From an uncultured Clostridium sp. (GTDB taxonomy: Bacteria; Bacillota; Clostridia; TANB77; CAG-508), in NCBI GenBank assembly GCA_947363765.1, contig CANAQC010000010.1:1-41965 (forward strand): DNA of 41,965 nucleotides, given 5' to 3'. The notes under the pieces are model-generated. The model was not told the origin of the DNA and made no database searches. It saw only the letters and a list, made by a program, of their open reading frames with translations. Of the stretch, positions 39,255 to 41,965 are shown in pieces. The first letter of the stretch is position 1. Each line of letters opens with the position of its first letter. The translations under genes and the position numbers were made by a program.

Positions 39255-39458
39255 ATGTTTTTGGTATTTAATAAACAAAAAATTATATCATATTTAGTAG
39301 CATTTAGCACAGTTATAATACTATTTAGTGGTGCTACTATTTTTATGCCAAAAGAAGATACAATTGAGACATCTGCAAAAATGGGCAGATTATTACCGAT
39401 TTATTCTGTAGATACGCAAGACAAAAAAGTAGCTATAACCATTAATTGTGCATGGTAA
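39255..39458 (+). pseudogene. Truncated polysaccharide deacetylase
   Basis: The frame starts well (ATG 39255 behind TTAGGAGGAG) with a signal-anchor helix (about 9-31) and the sequence RLLPIYSVDTQDKKVAITIN. In spore- and wall-associated polysaccharide deacetylases this leads into the first metal motif. It then stops at NCAW-stop, where homologues continue for about 180 residues. No CGG is at the break, so this is not a recoding site. The following DNA belongs to a mobile element. The simplest view is that the element inserted here and the missing part lies at its far end, outside the window. Confidence 0.75.
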
Positions 39459-39579
39459 CAATTACTTTTGTGATAGATGAGTTAGCTGTTCGAGCAAAGC
39501 GAGTTACAGATAACTTATGCAACCGAACTTGTGAGATTGTAGACAATAATAGAAACAGGTTATTTTAGTATTTTTTGTT

Positions 39580-39758
39580 AAGATTAAAAACAATGATATT
39601 GTTAAAATTTATATACTTCTCGGTATTCCTACAATTTTGAAAGAAATATCAATCAAAATTTTTTCACAATTTAGTTCAAAAATTTTATCAGATATTTCTA
39701 ACAAAATTTCCGTTTACATTCGAATTATATAAATTTTAAAATATCATTGTTTTATCTT
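39580..39758. repeat. Long near-perfect inverted repeat
   Basis: The left arm (39580-39613, containing AAAACAATGATATT) pairs with the right arm (39727-39758, containing AATATCATTGTTTT) over about 30 bp with one bulge. Inner repeats, AGAAATATC / GATATTTCT, extend the fold so that nearly all of the 179 bases form one long hairpin. There is no coding sequence inside. Confidence 0.75.
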
Positions 39759-39815
39759 GTCAGATAGCAATTTTTTTGTAAAAATATTAAATAGATATAT
39801 GAAATTATTAAAAAT

Positions 39816-39826
39816 TATGGTATACT
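39816..39826 (+). promoter_or_regulatory. Extended -10 promoter of the toxin-antitoxin pair
   Basis: TATGGTATACT, with TG one base upstream of TATACT (39821-39826), 31 bases before the MNT start. No good -35 box. Confidence 0.5.
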
Positions 39827-39857
39827 AATAACATAGTAGGAGATTGGAGTTGATACT

Positions 39858-40166
39858 ATGAGTGAAAAAATATATACAATTGAAGAAATTAAAGCAATAT
39901 TGACAACAGTTTTAGATAATATGCCTGTATATAGCGTGGTTTTGTTTGGCTCTTATGCCAAAAATTGTGCTACTAAAAATAGTGATTTAGATTTTATAAT
40001 AGATACAAAAGAAAATCTAAAAGGATTTAAATTATTTAGTTTGATTACAAAAATAGAGGAAGCATTTAAAAAAGAAGTTGATGCTTTTGAAAAAGCAGAA
40101 ATTATTGAAAATTCAAAAATAGATAATGAAATAAAAAGAACAGGAGTAGTTGTATATGAAAAATAA
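39858..40166 (+). CDS. mntA: MNT-type nucleotidyltransferase (antitoxin)
   Basis: This 102-residue minimal nucleotidyltransferase has the active-site pattern VVLFGSYAKNCATKNSDLDF (GSx-10-DxD). In MntA/HepT modules this protein neutralises the HEPN ribonuclease by adding AMP to it. The start is ATG 39858, with GTAGGAGAT about 13 bases upstream. Its end overlaps the HEPN gene start by about 11 bases, the standard arrangement. It sits near the left edge of the mobile element and may stabilise it. The function is from family knowledge. Confidence 0.88.
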   Translation: MSEKIYTIEEIKAILTTVLDNMPVYSVVLFGSYAKNCATKNSDLDFIIDTKENLKGFKLFSLITKIEEAFKKEVDAFEKAEIIENSKIDNEIKRTGVVVYEK

Positions 40167-40506
40167 AGAATATGTATCTTTTATTAAGATGATTGAATAT
40201 ATAGATAAAGCAATAGAATATACAAAAGGTTATACATTTGAATCATTTTGTAACGATAATAAAACAATTGATGCTACTGTTTTTGCGATTAGTCAAATAG
40301 GAGAATTGGTAAAAAATATTTCAAAGGAAACTATGAGTAAATATAATAATATTGAATGGAATATGATAAAAGGATTAAGAAATAGAATTGTTCACGACTA
40401 TGAAGGAATAAGTTTAAAAAGTATATGGTATGTTATTAATAATGATATTATAGACTTAAAAGAATGTGTCCAAATAATATTAAAGAAAGAAAAAGATGAG
40501 GAATAA
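40156..40506 (+). CDS. hepT: HEPN-domain ribonuclease toxin
   Basis: The protein has 116 residues from ATG 40156, preferred over TTG 40150 because AGGAG lies nine bases upstream. The HEPN active-site motif appears as GLRNRIVHDYEGIS (Rx4-6H with the following Tyr that is AMPylated in HepT). The helical DUF86 pattern is clear upstream (SFIKMIEYIDKAIEYTKG, VFAISQIGELVKNIS). HepT cleaves RNA when not AMPylated by MntA. It is intact and overlaps mntA. Confidence 0.88.
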   Translation: MKNKEYVSFIKMIEYIDKAIEYTKGYTFESFCNDNKTIDATVFAISQIGELVKNISKETMSKYNNIEWNMIKGLRNRIVHDYEGISLKSIWYVINNDIIDLKECVQIILKKEKDEE

Positions 40507-40523
40507 AAATGTTTAAAGAGAGA

Positions 40524-40562
40524 TAAAGAATTACTGATTTTAAAGTTAGTAGTTCTTTTTTA
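40524..40562 (+). terminator. Terminator after the toxin-antitoxin pair
   Basis: AAAGAATTACTGATT and AGTTAGTAGTTCTTTTTT form a G-U-containing stem ending in a T-run. Confidence 0.6.
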
Positions 40563-40608
40563 GTTAGAAATTGTGAGAGCATAATTTCAAAAAGAAACGA
40601 GGTGAATA

Positions 40609-41139
40609 TTGAAATATATAAATATAAATCAAGAAATGAAATTTAAGTTCTGCCAAGTACCAAGAAAAATTTTATACACAGAGCCATACAAATCGATTTT
40701 GTGCCCTTTATCTCAGTTAGGATATATCTTTATACTAGATAGATTAAATTTATCAAGAATGAATCATAAAGTAGATGACTATGGAAACATATATATTTTT
40801 ATAACTAGAAAAGAAATGGGAGAATATTTAAAATCAAGTAGTAAGACAGTGATAAAAGTATTCAAAGAACTAGAAGAGGCAAAATTAATAAAACAAGAAA
40901 ATCAAGGGAAAGGTAAAGCTTATAAAATATATATTGTTGATATATATTCAGAAGATGAACAGAAGGAAAAATTACATATAACTAATGAAAAAAATACAAA
41001 TAAAGTATTGGAATTTTTACAACCAAATAATATAGATAAAAAATATAAACAACAATATAAAACTAAAAATTGCAATTATAAAAGTGATAGAGATTATAGT
41101 AATTTTGATTGGACAAGTTTATATGCCAATAAATTTTAG
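40609..41139 (+). CDS. RepA_N-type replication initiator
   Basis: The start is TTG 40609 behind CGAGGTGAA. The 176 residues match the N-terminal domain of replication initiator A. They include KFCQVPRKILYTEPYKSI, LSQLGYIFILDRLNLSRM, and a winged-helix part ITRKEMGEYLKSSSKTVIKV followed by FKELEEAKLIKQENQGKG. Such proteins are common in Firmicute plasmids and in conjugative elements that replicate as circles during transfer. The C-terminal part is shorter than in full plasmid RepA. It is intact, with no CGG. Confidence 0.85.
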   Translation: MKYININQEMKFKFCQVPRKILYTEPYKSILCPLSQLGYIFILDRLNLSRMNHKVDDYGNIYIFITRKEMGEYLKSSSKTVIKVFKELEEAKLIKQENQGKGKAYKIYIVDIYSEDEQKEKLHITNEKNTNKVLEFLQPNNIDKKYKQQYKTKNCNYKSDRDYSNFDWTSLYANKF

Positions 41140-41202
41140 AAAATGAATTGACATTAATTTGAACAAGAGTTAACATCACACAACAATAGGAGGTGATGTT
41201 AA

Positions 41203-41490
41203 GTGGGAAAAGAAAAAATCAATATGCTAGAAACAATATTTGAAGCAAGGGAAGAAGATTTAGCTTTTATTGATGAAAAAGATAAAAAGTTTATGAGTCA
41301 AGATAAAGCAAATAGAATTAAAAAGTCTGATTGTTTAAATAAAGAATTAGAAAAAATTCCATATAATCTTAATTGGTTAAAAGATAGTATTGAAAGGTTA
41401 ATAAAAGATTATGTGGAAACGATTGATTTTGAAAGTTATTATTTTGCAGGATTAAAAGATGGAATGAAATTAAAGGAAGAATTAAAATAA
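41203..41490 (+). CDS. Small hypothetical protein of the mobile element
   Basis: The protein has 95 residues from GTG 41203 behind AGGAGGTGATG. It is charged and helical with no membrane segment or Cys cluster; the middle KSDCLNKELEKIPYNLNWLK and the end ESYYFAGLKDGMKLKEELK suggest a small helical bundle. I do not recognise a family. The position between repA and the oriT-like repeats suggests an accessory role in element maintenance or transfer. Confidence 0.65.
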   Translation: MGKEKINMLETIFEAREEDLAFIDEKDKKFMSQDKANRIKKSDCLNKELEKIPYNLNWLKDSIERLIKDYVETIDFESYYFAGLKDGMKLKEELK

Positions 41491-41497
41491 CATTAAA

Positions 41498-41532
41498 AGA
41501 CAATATAAATTTTGAGATTTATATTGTTTTTT
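41498..41532 (+). terminator. Rho-independent terminator
   Basis: ACAATATAAAT / ATTTATATTGT hairpin followed by TTTTTT, just after the previous stop. Confidence 0.85.
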
Positions 41533-41587
41533 CTTGCCTAACAATGCGATATGCATTAGATATCACAAAAACACAAAGGTAATACCG

Positions 41588-41697
41588 CTAAAAGCCACGC
41601 TTTTAGGCAGTTGTCGGGAGATGAGATATCTCCCTGATCCTGCAAAATGCTGAGGCTGTTGAAATCTTGATTTTTTACAGCCTCAGTATGCATTTTG
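41588..41697. other. Stacked inverted repeats, probable oriT region
   Basis: Three successive inverted repeats occur: CTAAAAG/CTTTTAG (41588-41606), GGGAGAT/ATCTCCC (41616-41634) and CAAAATGC-TGAGGCTGT / ACAGCCTCA-GCATTTTG (41643-41697). They lie directly upstream of a ribbon-helix-helix gene and are noticeably less AT-rich than the surroundings. This is the build of a conjugative transfer origin. No relaxase is visible. Confidence 0.5.
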
Positions 41698-41754
41698 TAT
41701 TGCTTTGGGGTGATTTTGAAAAGAAAAAATAAAAAAAAGAATGGAGGTCAAAAT

Positions 41755-41965
41755 TTGAAAGAAAATAAAGATGAAGAATTAGTAACGATGGTAATAAGAA
41801 TACCAAGATATAAAAAGAAAATGATAAAAAATATAGCAAAAAGTCAAGGAAGATATGAAGCAGATATTATTAGAAGCGGAATAGATAAAGAATTAAATTT
41901 AGATTTATACCAATATAAAATGGAAGAATTAATCAAAGAAATTTTAAAACCAATTGAAGAAAAAT
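41755..41965 (+). CDS. Ribbon-helix-helix protein, partial (MobC-like)
   Basis: The start is TTG 41755 behind ATGGAGGTC, and the gene runs off the window. About 70 residues are visible: MKENKDEELVTMVIRIPRY, then helices with KNIAKSQGRYEADIIRSGID and an acidic tail. A short beta strand (TMVIRIP) followed by two helices is the ribbon-helix-helix pattern of relaxosome accessory or plasmid control proteins. Lying next to the oriT-like repeats, a MobC-type role is likely but not proved. Confidence 0.6.
   Translation, partial: MKENKDEELVTMVIRIPRYKKKMIKNIAKSQGRYEADIIRSGIDKELNLDLYQYKMEELIKEILKPIEEK

Larger units (their letters stand above)
39459..41965 (+). mobile_element. Left part of an integrated element (ICE/IME-like)
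   Basis: The region begins where the deacetylase frame is cut. It carries an MNT/HEPN toxin-antitoxin pair, a RepA_N-type initiator, a small unknown protein, stacked inverted repeats of oriT type and a ribbon-helix-helix protein. It is still open at the window edge. Bases 39459-39857 hold no gene, only a small imperfect hairpin (39481-39514), a long inverted repeat and a promoter. No integrase or relaxase is seen inside the window, so the class and exact boundary are inferred. Confidence 0.65.

Noticed and set aside
39458..39458. Deacetylase break as a 17th recoding site
   Set aside because: There is no CGG, and neither other frame continues the deacetylase; the following DNA is a mobile element.

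Overview
The window comes from a very AT-rich, endospore-forming, anaerobic Gram-positive bacterium, most like an uncultured member of the Clostridia. The support is a SASP-H-type spore protein, dipicolinate synthase subunit A, a trimeric NADH/ferredoxin-type [FeFe]-hydrogenase (HydCBA), a T-box ahead of pheST, a Firmicute-style 6S RNA, an LPXTG protein with its own sortase, and strong AGGAGG ribosome binding sites. I found no tRNA, rRNA or CRISPR array.

The main result concerns decoding. Eleven genes are each interrupted by one or two +1 frame breaks, 16 in all. Every break has the same form: an in-frame CGG whose C is surplus, so that the correct frame resumes on the overlapping GGN glycine codon (13 GGA, 2 GGT, 1 GGC). 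Skipping that C restores full-length PheS, HydA, HydB, SecD, a U32 peptidase, a TGS-uridine kinase, an ABC exporter, a sortase, a TPR protein and two pilin-like proteins, often inside an invariant motif (LSGG, the FMN-site glycine loop of HydB, the PheS C-terminus). Apart from these sites I found only one in-frame CGG, codon 2 of a small gene at 11782. At least 25 CGG trinucleotides lie out of phase in intact genes and break nothing. The simplest reading is that CGG is no longer an arginine codon here and that CGGN is read as glycine with a +1 shift, either by a four-base-reading tRNA-Gly or by slippage at an unassigned codon. I know of no described genome-wide system of this kind.

Layout. 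1-2.9 kb: a DUF1189 membrane protein and FtsH. 3.0-6.2 kb: two tandem pilin-like surface proteins. 6.2-11.7 kb: two HD-domain proteins, SecD, a short SecF and glycyl-tRNA synthetase. 11.7-18.7 kb: a small unknown gene, SASP-H, an MFS transporter, a TGS-uridine kinase, an RNHCP protein, a U32 peptidase (minus strand) and a Cys/Gly-rich micro-protein. 18.8-23.4 kb: an AraC/GyrI-type regulator, a 51-residue peptide and a two-gene ABC exporter. 23.6-27.0 kb: a TPR protein, DpaA, UppP and 6S RNA. 27.1-28.0 kb: a structured RNA converging on a DUF3800 gene. 28.1-34.7 kb: T-box-pheST, GNAT, MurI, an LPXTG protein and its sortase. 34.9-39.1 kb: hydCBA.

From about 39.46 kb to the end, a mobile element (MNT/HEPN toxin-antitoxin pair, RepA_N initiator, oriT-like repeats, ribbon-helix-helix protein) interrupts a polysaccharide deacetylase gene. 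Its other end is outside the window.
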